64,000 bases of DNA. Origin: Arthrobacter sp042667405. Its GTDB lineage: Bacteria; Actinomycetota; Actinomycetes; Actinomycetales; Micrococcaceae. Below, piece after piece: positions 8,133 to 16,208 of the stretch (position 1 is its first letter; every line of letters starts with the position of its first letter). The stretch covers positions 186,001 through 250,000 of the forward strand of contig NZ_JBHVAL010000003.1 in the NCBI RefSeq assembly GCF_042667405.1, in the 5' to 3' direction. The notes beneath the pieces are model-generated. The model did not search any database, was not told where the DNA came from, and saw nothing but the letters and a program-made list of their open reading frames with translations. A program made the position numbers and the translations under genes.

Positions 8133-9875
8133 ATGACAGATACAGCTGTAGCCGGTGCGTCCGCTGACGCCGCAGTCCCTTCGCGCCCAGCACGCACCCG
8201 TCCGGCGGCCAAGCCCCACGGCCAGTGGAAGGTGGACGGCACCACGCCGCTCAACGCCAACGAGACCTGGAAGCAGGAAGACAACGGGCTGAACGTCCGT
8301 GAGCGCATTGAGTCTGTCTACTCAAAAGAAGGCTTCGACTCCATCGACGGCACGGACCTGCACGGCCGTTTCCGCTGGTGGGGCCTCTACACCCAGCGCA
8401 AGCCCGGGATCGACGGCGGCAAGACCGCCACGCTTGAACCGCACGAGCTCGAAGACAAGTACTTCATGTTGCGCGTGCGCATCGACGGCGGTGCCCTCAC
8501 CACCGAGCAGTTGCGCGTCATCGGCCAGATCTCCGTGGACTTCGCCCGCGGCTCGGCTGACCTGACCGACCGCCAGAACATCCAGCTGCACTGGATCCGC
8601 GTGGAGGATGTGCCCGAGATCTGGCGCCGCCTGGAGGGCATTGGCCTCTCCACCACCGAAGCGTGCGGCGACGTGCCGCGCGTTATCCTCGGCTCCCCGG
8701 TTGCGGGCATCGCCAAGGACGAGATCATCGATCCCACGCCGCTCATACACGAACTCGCCGAGCGTTTTATCGGCGACCCCGAGCTGGCCAACCTGCCGCG
8801 TAAATACAAGACCGCCATCACCGGCCACCCGTCCCAGGACGTGGTGCACGAAATCAACGACTTTGCCCTGGTTGGTGTTGTCCACCCCGAGCTCGGTGCC
8901 GGTTACGACCTCTGGGTCGGTGGCGGCCTGTCCACCAACCCGCGCCTCGCCGAACGCCTCGGTGTGTTCGTCTCGGCCGATGTTGCCGCCGAGGTTTGGC
9001 TCGGCGTCACGAGCATCTTCCGTGACTACGGCTACCGCCGCATGCGCACCAAAGCACGCCTGAAGTTCCTGATGAACGACTGGGGCCCGGCCAAGTTCCG
9101 CCAGATCCTCGAGGACGAATACCTCGGCTTCAAGCTTCCCGACGGACCCGCCGCACCCAAACCCACGGCTCCCGGTGACCACATCGGCGTCCACGAGCAG
9201 AAGGACGGCAAGTTCTTCATCGGCGTGACCCCCACTGTTGGCCGTACCTCCGGCGAGGCACTCGTGAAGCTCGCGGACACCCTGGAGCTGCACGGTTCCT
9301 ACCGCCTGCGGACCACCCCGCACCAGAAGCTCGTCATCCTGGACGTCGCCAAGGAACAGGTGGAACCGCTGATCGCGGAACTGGACACCCTGGGCCTTTC
9401 CGCCCGACCGTCCGTGTTCCGCCGCGGGACCATCGCCTGCACCGGCATCGAGTTCTGCAAGTTGGCCATCGTGGAAACCAAGGTCACGGCTGCAACCGCC
9501 ATCGCTGAACTGGAACGCCGCCTGGCCGACTTGGTGGAGACCAAGCAGTTGCCCTCGGCACTGTCCCTCCACATCAACGGCTGCCCGAACTCCTGCGCCC
9601 GTATCCAGACGGCCGACATCGGCCTGAAGGGCATGATGCTGCCAACGCCCGACGGCGACCCCACCCCGGGTTTCCAGGTCCACCTTGGTGGCGGGCTGGC
9701 CAACAACGAGCGCGAGGAAGCCGGTTTGGGACGTACCGTTCGCGGCCTGAAGGTCACGGTGGAGGACCTGCCCGATTACGTGGAGCGCGTGGTCCGTAAG
9801 TTCGTCGCTGTTGGCGCCGAGGGCCAGACCTTCGCAGAGTGGGCACACTCCGCAGATGAAGGAGATCTACAATGA
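8133..9875 (+). CDS. sirA: Ferredoxin-dependent sulfite reductase (SirA/NirA type)
   Basis: Six-electron reduction of sulfite to sulfide using siroheme and a [4Fe-4S] cluster. The 580-residue protein has the cluster/siroheme cysteines at 436 and 442 (CTGIEFCKLA) and 484 and 488 (NGCPNSCAR). RWWGLYTQR and TTEACGDVPRV carry the Tyr and Cys that are cross-linked in mycobacterial SirA; whether they are here is inference. Nitrite reductases share the family, but a four-base overlap with cysH and the following cysD and cysN make sulfite the likely substrate. ATG 8133 is preferred because TACAGT lies six bases upstream and the conserved region follows. Electrons may come from a ferredoxin reduced by one of the FprA proteins in this window. 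Confidence 0.93.
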   Translation: MTDTAVAGASADAAVPSRPARTRPAAKPHGQWKVDGTTPLNANETWKQEDNGLNVRERIESVYSKEGFDSIDGTDLHGRFRWWGLYTQRKPGIDGGKTATLEPHELEDKYFMLRVRIDGGALTTEQLRVIGQISVDFARGSADLTDRQNIQLHWIRVEDVPEIWRRLEGIGLSTTEACGDVPRVILGSPVAGIAKDEIIDPTPLIHELAERFIGDPELANLPRKYKTAITGHPSQDVVHEINDFALVGVVHPELGAGYDLWVGGGLSTNPRLAERLGVFVSADVAAEVWLGVTSIFRDYGYRRMRTKARLKFLMNDWGPAKFRQILEDEYLGFKLPDGPAAPKPTAPGDHIGVHEQKDGKFFIGVTPTVGRTSGEALVKLADTLELHGSYRLRTTPHQKLVILDVAKEQVEPLIAELDTLGLSARPSVFRRGTIACTGIEFCKLAIVETKVTAATAIAELERRLADLVETKQLPSALSLHINGCPNSCARIQTADIGLKGMMLPTPDGDPTPGFQVHLGGGLANNEREEAGLGRTVRGLKVTVEDLPDYVERVVRKFVAVGAEGQTFAEWAHSADEGDLQ

Positions 9876-10606
9876 CAGATCCCCAGACGCTTCCGGCTGT
9901 CCGCACGCTGCGGTCCCACGAAGAACTCAAGGCGCTGGCTGAAGCCGGCGCCGCGGAGCTTGGTTGGAACGCCACGGCGCAGGAAGCCATTGCCTGGGTG
10001 GCGCGAAACTTTGAACTGCCTGCAGTAACCGTCGCCTGCTCCATGGCCGACGCCGTTCTGCCGGCTTTGGTCGCGGACCAGCTTCCCGGCGTCGACGTTC
10101 TGTTCCTGGAAACCGGCTACCACTTCAAGGAAACGTACGACACCCGCAACGAAGTAGCTGCCAACCTGCGTGTAAACGTGGTGGATGTCCTGCCGGAGAA
10201 CACCGTTGAGCAGCAGGACCGCCTGCTGGGCAAGGACCTGTTCGCCCGGGACGCTGCCCAATGCTGCGCCCTCCGCAAGGTCCAGCCGTTGCGCCGCTCG
10301 CTCTCCGGCTACGAAGTGTGGTTCACCGGTGTCCGCCGCGACGAGGCCCCCACCCGCACGAACACGCCCGTGGTCACCTGGGATGAAGGCTTCGGCCTGG
10401 TCAAGGTGAACCCGATGGTGGACTGGTCCTTCGACCAGCTGCTGGAGTACTCCGAGGACAATATCCTCCCCGTCAACCCCCTCCTGAGCCAGGGCTACCC
10501 GTCCATCGGATGCCAGCCCTGCACCCGCAAAGTGGCCCCGGGCGAAGACCCCCGAGCCGGCCGCTGGGCAGGATCCGACAAGACAGAATGCGGACTACAC
10601 ACATGA
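9872..10606 (+). CDS. cysH: Adenylyl-sulfate (APS) reductase, thioredoxin-dependent
   Basis: Reduces APS to sulfite and AMP. The four cluster cysteines of the APS-type enzyme are present, Cys131-Cys132 (QCCALRK) and Cys214/Cys217 (GCQPCTRK), so a [4Fe-4S] cluster is expected and APS rather than PAPS is the likely substrate. The catalytic Cys240 lies in the C-terminal tail ECGLHT. Length is 244 residues. It overlaps both neighbours by ATGA, so translation is coupled from sirA to cysD. No APS kinase (cysC) is seen in the operon, consistent with direct APS reduction. Confidence 0.93.
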   Translation: MTDPQTLPAVRTLRSHEELKALAEAGAAELGWNATAQEAIAWVARNFELPAVTVACSMADAVLPALVADQLPGVDVLFLETGYHFKETYDTRNEVAANLRVNVVDVLPENTVEQQDRLLGKDLFARDAAQCCALRKVQPLRRSLSGYEVWFTGVRRDEAPTRTNTPVVTWDEGFGLVKVNPMVDWSFDQLLEYSEDNILPVNPLLSQGYPSIGCQPCTRKVAPGEDPRAGRWAGSDKTECGLHT

Positions 10607-11610
10607 GCACTCAAACAACCAGCGAGGACCTCGAGTTGAACCAGTTGCAGAGCGAGACCGAGGAATCCGCCGCGGCGTGGCGGGCATCGCGAAGCGGGCA
10701 CGGCGGATCCTCGGTGGAGCGTCTCTCCAGCCTGGACACCCTCGAGTCCGAGGCCATCCACATCATCCGCGAGGTTGTTGCCGAGTTCGAGAAGCCTGCG
10801 CTGCTGTTCTCCGGCGGCAAGGACTCCGTAGTGATGCTGCACCTGGCTACCAAGGCTTTCTGGCCGGGCAAGGTGCCTTTCCCCGTCCTGCACGTGGACA
10901 CCGGGCACAACTTCCCGGAGGTCATCGATTTCCGCGACCGCACCGTTGAGCGCCTGGGCCTGAAGCTTGTGGTGGGTTCCGTTCAGGAATTCATCGACCG
11001 AGGCGAACTGGCTGAGCGCGCGGACGGTACCCGCAACCCGCTGCAGACGGTCCCGCTGCTGGACGCGATCCAGAAGAACAAGTTCGACGCCGTGTTCGGC
11101 GGCGGCCGTCGCGACGAGGACAAGGCCCGTGCCAAGGAACGTATCCTGAGCCTCCGCGATGAGTTCGGCCAGTGGGATCCGCGCAACCAACGTCCCGAGC
11201 TGTGGAACCTGTACAACGGCCGCCACACCGTGGGCCAGCACGTTCGCGCGTTCCCCATCAGCAACTGGACCGAGCTGGACATCTGGCGCTACATCGAGCG
11301 CGAGAACATCGAGCTTCCCAGCCTTTACTACGCCCACGAGCGCGAGGTCTTCGCCCGCGATGGCATGTGGCGTGCAGTAGGTGAGGTCTCCCAGCCACTT
11401 CCGCACGAGGACGTCATCACCAAGCTGGTCCGCTACCGGACAGTGGGCGACATGTCCTGCACAGGTGCCGTCGAGTCCGACGCACGCACCGTGGCCGACG
11501 TCGTAGTTGAAGTCGCTGCCTCCACCCTGACCGAACGTGGCGCCACCCGAGCAGATGACCGCATCTCCGAGGCAGCCATGGAAGACCGCAAGAAGGACGG
11601 CTACTTCTAA
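10603..11610 (+). CDS. cysD: Sulfate adenylyltransferase small subunit CysD
   Basis: The catalytic half of ATP sulfurylase: ATP plus sulfate gives APS and pyrophosphate. A PP-loop SGGKDS lies at residues 70-75 and FPVLHVDTGHNFPE follows; GGGRRDEDKARAKER and the FPISNWTELDIWRY segment are typical. Length is 335 residues. ATG 10603 overlaps the cysH stop and fits the coupled operon. The N-terminal ~30 residues form an extension lacking motifs. It works as a heterodimer with CysN, encoded immediately downstream. Confidence 0.94.
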   Translation: MSTQTTSEDLELNQLQSETEESAAAWRASRSGHGGSSVERLSSLDTLESEAIHIIREVVAEFEKPALLFSGGKDSVVMLHLATKAFWPGKVPFPVLHVDTGHNFPEVIDFRDRTVERLGLKLVVGSVQEFIDRGELAERADGTRNPLQTVPLLDAIQKNKFDAVFGGGRRDEDKARAKERILSLRDEFGQWDPRNQRPELWNLYNGRHTVGQHVRAFPISNWTELDIWRYIERENIELPSLYYAHEREVFARDGMWRAVGEVSQPLPHEDVITKLVRYRTVGDMSCTGAVESDARTVADVVVEVAASTLTERGATRADDRISEAAMEDRKKDGYF

Positions 11611-13014
11611 ATGAGCACCGAAACATTGGCTGCCGGGCTGGAGACAGCCCTGCCCACCACCCTTTTCCGTTTCGCTACCGCCGGATCGGTCGACGATGGC
11701 AAGTCCACTTTGGTGGGCCGCCTCCTTCACGATTCCAAGGCCATCCTGGCTGACCAGCTCGACGCCGTTGCCCGCACCTCCGCGGACCGCGGCTTCGGCG
11801 GCGACAAGGGCGGCATCGACCTCGCCCTCCTGACCGACGGCCTGCGTGCCGAGCGCGAGCAGGGAATCACCATCGACGTGGCCTACCGCTACTTCGCCAC
11901 GGACCGCCGCAGCTTCATCCTGGCGGACTGCCCCGGCCACGTTCAGTACACCAAGAACACGGTGACCGGCGCGTCCACTGCGGATGCCGTCGTCGTACTG
12001 ATCGACGCCCGCAAGGGCGTGCTTGAGCAGACCCGCCGCCACCTGTCCGTGCTGCAGCTGCTGCGCGTGGCGCACGTGATCGTGGCCGTGAACAAGATCG
12101 ACCTCGTGGACTTCAGCGAGCAGGTGTTCCGCGACATCGAGGCTGACGTGCAGAAGGTTGCCCGTGAGCTGGGACTTGGTTCCGATGGCGTCGCTGACCT
12201 GCTGGTGGTGCCTGTTTCGGCCCTCGACGGCGACAACGTGGTGGACCGCTCCGAGCGCACTCCCTGGTACACAGGTCCTGCGCTGCTGGAGGTCCTCGAA
12301 ACCCTCCCGGCCGCGGATGAACTCGAAGCCGAACTGGAAAGCTTCCGTTTCCCGGTCCAGTTGGTCATCCGTCCTCAGGGCGCCCTGGCCCCTGATGCCG
12401 TGGCTGCCGGACTCGATGTGGAGGCGTACCGCGACTACCGTGCCTACGCAGGGCAGATCACCGAAGGCTCCGTGAAGGTCGGTGACGAAGTTTCCGTCAT
12501 CAGCCCGGGGCACGAACCGCGCGTCACCACCGTGGTGGGCATCGACTTCGCCGGCCAGTCGTTGGAAGAGGCCGCAGCGCCGCAGTCCTTGGCCATCCGC
12601 CTGGCTGACGAGATCGACATCGCCCGTGGGGACACCATCGCTGCAGCCGGAACCGTTCGCGAAAGCTCGGCTGACCTGTACGCGGCGCTGGCCTGGTTGT
12701 CGCCGAAGCCCCTCCGCGAAGGGCAGAAGGTCCTGGTGAAGCACGGAACCCGCACGGTCCAGGCGCTGGTCCGCAACGTCACCGGCAAGCTGGATCTGGC
12801 TACATTTGCCGTGGAGCCGACCTCAACGCTGGAGCTCAACGACATCGGAAACGCGCAGCTCCGGCTCGCTGCCCCCTTGCCGTTGGAGAACTACCTGCAC
12901 CACCGTCGCACGGGTGCCTTCCTGGTGATCGACCCCATTGACGGCAATACCTTGGCCGCCGGTCTGGTCAAGGACCACCCCGGTGACCACGAAGACGAAC
13001 GTTACGTCATCTAA
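11611..13014 (+). CDS. cysN: Sulfate adenylyltransferase large subunit CysN (GTPase)
   Basis: GTP hydrolysis by this EF-Tu-like subunit drives APS formation by CysD. G1 loop GSVDDGKST at residues 25-33, DCPGH (G3) near 107, NKIDLVD (G4) near 162, followed by two beta-barrel domains. At 467 residues it is a stand-alone CysN with no fused APS kinase domain, unlike mycobacterial CysNC; this agrees with the APS-type CysH. It begins directly after the cysD stop codon and is followed by a strong terminator, so it is the last gene of the sirA-cysHDN operon. Confidence 0.94.
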   Translation: MSTETLAAGLETALPTTLFRFATAGSVDDGKSTLVGRLLHDSKAILADQLDAVARTSADRGFGGDKGGIDLALLTDGLRAEREQGITIDVAYRYFATDRRSFILADCPGHVQYTKNTVTGASTADAVVVLIDARKGVLEQTRRHLSVLQLLRVAHVIVAVNKIDLVDFSEQVFRDIEADVQKVARELGLGSDGVADLLVVPVSALDGDNVVDRSERTPWYTGPALLEVLETLPAADELEAELESFRFPVQLVIRPQGALAPDAVAAGLDVEAYRDYRAYAGQITEGSVKVGDEVSVISPGHEPRVTTVVGIDFAGQSLEEAAAPQSLAIRLADEIDIARGDTIAAAGTVRESSADLYAALAWLSPKPLREGQKVLVKHGTRTVQALVRNVTGKLDLATFAVEPTSTLELNDIGNAQLRLAAPLPLENYLHHRRTGAFLVIDPIDGNTLAAGLVKDHPGDHEDERYVI

Positions 13015-13031
13015 GGACACAGACAGCAATA

Positions 13032-13099
13032 AAACCGCGGCTTGTTCGCTGCCCCCTCCCTGCGGAGCGTGATGTTCGAACAAGTCGCGGTTTCTTTTT
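13032..13099 (+). terminator. Terminator after cysN
   Basis: A 17-bp stem with one G-U pair: AAACCGCGGCTTGTTCG (13032-13048) against CGAACAAGTCGCGGTTT (13077-13093), 28-nt loop, followed by CTTTTTG. It separates the cys operon from mmuM, whose ATG is 12 bp further. Confidence 0.88.
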
Positions 13100-13110
13100 G
13101 GGAAGGCCAT

Positions 13111-14064
13111 ATGCCCCGCAACACCACCCTCAGCACCCTCCTGGACGCCGGCAAGGACCTTGTCCTGGACGGAGCCCTGGCCACCGAATTGGAAGCCCAC
13201 GGCTGCGACCTTGAGGACGCGCTGTGGTCCGCCAAGGTCCTGCTGGAGCAGCCGGAGCTGATCAAGCAGGTCCACCGCGACTACTTCGACGCCGGTGCCT
13301 CCGTGGCTATCACCGCCAGCTACCAGGCGACGCCACAGGGTTTCGCGCGTCGCGGGCTGTCCGTGGAGGAATCGCTGGAGCTGGTTTCGCTGAGCGTCCG
13401 GTTGGCCGACGAAGCCCGCCAGGAGTACCTCGCGGCCAACCCCGGTTCGGGACCCTTGCTGGTTGCGGGCTCGGTGGGGCCGTACGGCGCCTACCTCGCC
13501 GACGGCTCCGAGTACCGGGGCGATTACACGCTTTCTGCCGCGGAATTCCGGGACTTCCACCGGCCCCGCATCGCGGCCTTGGTTGAAGCGGGCGTGGACT
13601 TCCTGGCGTGTGAGACGCTGCCGTCGTATGCCGAAGCGGAGGCACTGTTGGCGCTCGTGGCGGAGTTCGACGTCGAATCCTGGTTCACGTTCACGCTGCG
13701 GGACAGTGCCCACATCAGTGACGGAACGCCGCTCGCGGACGTGGTGGCGCTGCTCAGCGCGGAACCGCGCGTGGCCGCCGTCGGGGTTAACTGCGTGCCG
13801 CTGGACCTGGTGACTGAGGCGCTGGGGACCCTTCAGAACGCCACAGCTGCACCCCTGGTGGCGTACCCGAATTCGGGGGAGACGTATGACGCCGTGACCA
13901 AGACGTGGGGGCCTGCCGGTGGTGGCGTCTCGGCGGAGACGTTGGCCGGGAACGCGGGGGATTGGCTTGGCCGTAGGGCCCGTTTGGTGGGTGGCTGCTG
14001 CCGCACGAATCCGAGGGACATTGAAGCCCTCTCAGCCAATATGACGCAAAGTGACCCTTCATGA
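13111..14064 (+). CDS. mmuM: Homocysteine S-methyltransferase (MmuM-like)
   Basis: Transfers methyl from S-methylmethionine (or SAM) to homocysteine to form methionine. The zinc-binding cysteines are in place: Cys228 in GVNCVPL and Cys296-Cys297 in GGCCRTNP. DGALATELEAHGCDL is the usual N-terminal motif. Length is 317 residues from ATG 13111, which has GGAAGG about 5 bp upstream; a longer reading frame from upstream would run through the cysN terminator and is rejected. Location between sulfate reduction and sulfonate uptake fits a sulfur amino acid role. Confidence 0.9.
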   Translation: MPRNTTLSTLLDAGKDLVLDGALATELEAHGCDLEDALWSAKVLLEQPELIKQVHRDYFDAGASVAITASYQATPQGFARRGLSVEESLELVSLSVRLADEARQEYLAANPGSGPLLVAGSVGPYGAYLADGSEYRGDYTLSAAEFRDFHRPRIAALVEAGVDFLACETLPSYAEAEALLALVAEFDVESWFTFTLRDSAHISDGTPLADVVALLSAEPRVAAVGVNCVPLDLVTEALGTLQNATAAPLVAYPNSGETYDAVTKTWGPAGGGVSAETLAGNAGDWLGRRARLVGGCCRTNPRDIEALSANMTQSDPS

Positions 14065-14082
14065 ACCTTGATTTCTACGGGA

Positions 14083-14118
14083 TTGAAGCCGAAATATGAC
14101 AGTCCCTACTGTGAACTC
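14083..14118 (+). promoter_or_regulatory. Leaderless-type promoter of the sulfonate transporter leader ORF
   Basis: TTGAAG (14083-14088), 18-bp spacer, TACTGT (14107-14112), then 6 nt to the ATG of a 15-codon ORF at 14119. The -35, spacing and -10 nearly match those of cysG (21907-21942) and resemble those of sirA. An inverted repeat ACAGT-CCCT-ACTGT (14099-14112) overlaps the -10 and may be an operator. Confidence 0.65.
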
Positions 14119-14166
14119 ATGACCACTCCGGAACGGTCCTTCCTTGCCCTCGATGGGCGATGTTAG
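14119..14166 (+). CDS. Predicted leaderless 15-residue leader peptide ending in Cys
   Basis: Reads MTTPERSFLALDGRC then TAG. The ATG lies exactly 6 nt after a -10-like TACTGT, and there is no Shine-Dalgarno, so the transcript should begin at this ATG. The last sense codon is Cys. Just after the stop is GGGGCC (about 14166-14171), which can pair with GGACCCC within the ribosome-binding region of the transporter gene (about 14210-14216). A ribosome stalled at the Cys codon would cover the first partner and free the second. Cysteine-responsive leaderless leader ORFs are known in mycobacteria, though those have Cys runs; one Cys is a weaker signal, so this is a prediction. Confidence 0.5.
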   Translation: MTTPERSFLALDGRC

Positions 14167-14217
14167 GGGCCTGATCTTCGCCCCGCTTCGCATCCCAAAA
14201 ATCTCCTAAGGACCCCC

Positions 14218-15378
14218 ATGTCGAACTCTCCCGAGTCACCCAAGCCCGGATCTGATTCCGGCACTACCCGCATCGTCGCGGGCCAGACCCCAGCCAAGCC
14301 CAAGCGCCGCCGCACCCTCGAGATCGGACTGGCCGTTGGCCTGGTCCTGCTGATCGGTGCAGGCGCAGCCGTAGCCTCCGTTGTCTCGAACAACAACAAC
14401 CAGGCAGCACCGGCCGCCAACACCTCCCCGGCAGCCGAGCTCAAGCTGGGCTACTTCAGCAACGTCACCCACGGGCCTGCCCTGGTCGGCACCAGCAAGG
14501 GCCTCATCGCCAAGGAACTCGGCGACACCAAGCTCAGCACCCAGATCTTCAACGCAGGCCCCGCCGCGATCGAAGCCCTGAACGCCGGCGCCATCGACGC
14601 CACCTACATCGGCCCGAACCCGGCCATCAACTCCTTCGTCAAGAGCAACGGCGAATCCATCAGCATCATTGCCGGCGCTGCTTCCGGCGGCGCACAGTTG
14701 GTGGTCAAGCCGGAGATCAACTCCGCAGCCGACCTCAAGGGCAAGGTCCTCAGCTCCCCGCAACTGGGTGGAACGCAGGACGTAGCACTCCGCGCCTGGC
14801 TTGCCGGCCAGGGCTACAAGACCAACGTCGACGGCAGCGGTGATGTGAACATCAACCCCACCGAGAATGCGCAGTCGCTGAAGCTCTTCACGGATGGAAA
14901 GCTCGACGGCGCGTGGTTGCCTGAGCCGTGGGCCTCACGTTTGGTTCTTGAAGCCGGAGCAAAGGTCCTGGTGGACGAGAAGGACCTGTGGGACAAGGGT
15001 GACTTCACCACCACCATCCTGATCGTGAACAAGAAGTTCGCTGCCGAACACCCCGAAACCGTGAAGGCGCTCATCAAGGGCCACGTGGAGTCCGTGAAAT
15101 GGCTCAACTCGGCCTCGGCTGAGGAGAAGGCGACCACCATCAACGCTGTCCTCAAGGACACGGCAGGCAAGCCGCTTCCCGCGAACGTGATCGAACGCGC
15201 GCTGCAGAACATCAAGTTCACCACCGATCCGCTCGCCGGAACGTACAACAAGCTGCTGGAAGACGGTGTAAAGGCCGGTACCACAAAGCAGGCCGACATC
15301 AACGGCATCTTCGACCTCCGCACCTTGAACGAGGTGGAGGGCAAGAAGACCTCCGCTGCAGGTCTCGGCCAGGACTAA
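14218..15378 (+). CDS. Sulfonate/taurine-type ABC transporter substrate-binding protein
   Basis: The extracytoplasmic receptor of the ABC system encoded next. Residues ~80-385 form an NMT1/THI5-like periplasmic binding fold: ELKLGYFSNVTHGPALVG, GAIDATYIGPNPAIN and LDGAWLPEPWAS are typical of SsuA/TauA relatives. Instead of a lipobox, the N-terminus is about 30 polar residues, a basic KPKRRR patch, and one hydrophobic segment at ~35-56, so it appears membrane-anchored by a signal-anchor helix; a polar linker follows. Length is 386 residues. AAGGA lies a few bases before ATG 14218. Substrate (aliphatic sulfonate, taurine or sulfate ester) is inferred from family and from the sulfur genes upstream; nitrate or thiamine precursors are alternatives. 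Confidence 0.8.
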   Translation: MSNSPESPKPGSDSGTTRIVAGQTPAKPKRRRTLEIGLAVGLVLLIGAGAAVASVVSNNNNQAAPAANTSPAAELKLGYFSNVTHGPALVGTSKGLIAKELGDTKLSTQIFNAGPAAIEALNAGAIDATYIGPNPAINSFVKSNGESISIIAGAASGGAQLVVKPEINSAADLKGKVLSSPQLGGTQDVALRAWLAGQGYKTNVDGSGDVNINPTENAQSLKLFTDGKLDGAWLPEPWASRLVLEAGAKVLVDEKDLWDKGDFTTTILIVNKKFAAEHPETVKALIKGHVESVKWLNSASAEEKATTINAVLKDTAGKPLPANVIERALQNIKFTTDPLAGTYNKLLEDGVKAGTTKQADINGIFDLRTLNEVEGKKTSAAGLGQD

Positions 15379-15387
15379 GCAATAACG

Positions 15388-15433
15388 GGCTGGTCCGCTT
15401 CTCCTTCGATTCTCGTGGGGAAGCGGACCGGCC
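15388..15433 (+). terminator. Intercistronic hairpin after the binding-protein gene
   Basis: A 14-bp stem GGCTGGTCCGCTTC (15388-15401) with GAAGCGGACCGGCC (15420-15433), 18-nt loop, one G-U pair, no T-run. In ABC operons such hairpins usually protect the upstream mRNA or attenuate read-through, raising binding-protein levels over ATPase and permease. Confidence 0.7.
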
Positions 15434-15476
15434 TTAAGCCACATCAGCTCTACCAATCAACACGAAGGACGGGACC

Positions 15477-16208
15477 ATGCCAGTCGTACTCGAGAACCTG
15501 GGCAAGCGCTTCGGCGACGGCGCCCCGGTGCTGGACGACGTCAACGCCACCATCGCGCAAGGCGAGTTCGTCGCCCTTCTCGGTGCGTCGGGCTGCGGCA
15601 AGTCCACCCTGCTGAACATCATGGCGGGACTGGAACAGCCGACGTCGGGCGCCCTTGAAGTACCCAGCGACGGTGCCGCCTTCATGTTCCAGGACGCATC
15701 CCTGTTCCCGTGGCTGACCGCGCGCGGCAACATCGAACTCGCCCTGCAACTGGCGGACAAGTCCAGCACCAAGGCGAGCCGGCGCGAACGGGCCAGCGAA
15801 CTGCTGGAACTTGTCCACCTTGGTGGCGCCGGGGAGAAGCGTCCGCATGAACTCTCCGGCGGCATGCGGCAGCGCGTTGCCCTGGCCCGGTCCCTGGCGC
15901 AAGACCGTCAGCTCCTGCTGATGGATGAGCCGTTCGCGGCACTCGACGCCATCACCCGCGACCTTTTGCACGACGAACTCGAGCGCATCTGGAAGGAAAC
16001 CGGCCGCACCATCGTGTTCGTCACCCACAATGTGCGCGAGGCCGTCCGGCTTGGGCAGCGGGTGCTTCTGCTTTCCTCGCGCCCCGGCCGCGTTGTGGCC
16101 GAATGGCAAGTCACTGAAGAACACCGCACCGATGCCGGCCGTGCCGGGGAACTGACCGCCGTCATTACCCGCCGACTTCGCGAGGAGATCCGCCGCCATG
16201 CCAAGTAA
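15477..16208 (+). CDS. ABC transporter ATP-binding protein (SsuB/TauB type)
   Basis: Energises sulfonate-type uptake. All nucleotide-binding motifs are intact: Walker A GASGCGKST (about 36-44), the Q-loop within MFQDASLFPW, signature LSGGMRQR, Walker B LLLMDEPFAALD and the switch His in FVTHNVREA. Length is 243 residues, usual for this subfamily. ACGAAGGACGGGACC before ATG 15477 supplies the ribosome-binding site. The permease gene overlaps its end by 11 bp, so the two are translationally linked. Confidence 0.92.
   Translation: MPVVLENLGKRFGDGAPVLDDVNATIAQGEFVALLGASGCGKSTLLNIMAGLEQPTSGALEVPSDGAAFMFQDASLFPWLTARGNIELALQLADKSSTKASRRERASELLELVHLGGAGEKRPHELSGGMRQRVALARSLAQDRQLLLMDEPFAALDAITRDLLHDELERIWKETGRTIVFVTHNVREAVRLGQRVLLLSSRPGRVVAEWQVTEEHRTDAGRAGELTAVITRRLREEIRRHAK

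Noticed and set aside
8322..9848. 508-codon open frame antisense to sirA
   Set aside because: High-GC codon bias keeps the antisense frame open; no ribosome-binding site and no protein family similarity, whereas the sense frame has all catalytic motifs.
10495..12744. 749-codon open frame antisense to cysH/cysD/cysN
   Set aside because: Same GC-driven shadow effect; spans several real genes and lacks any recognisable domain.
13042..13110. Upstream extension of mmuM
   Set aside because: It would translate through the cysN terminator hairpin; ATG 13111 has its own GGAAGG and begins the conserved domain.
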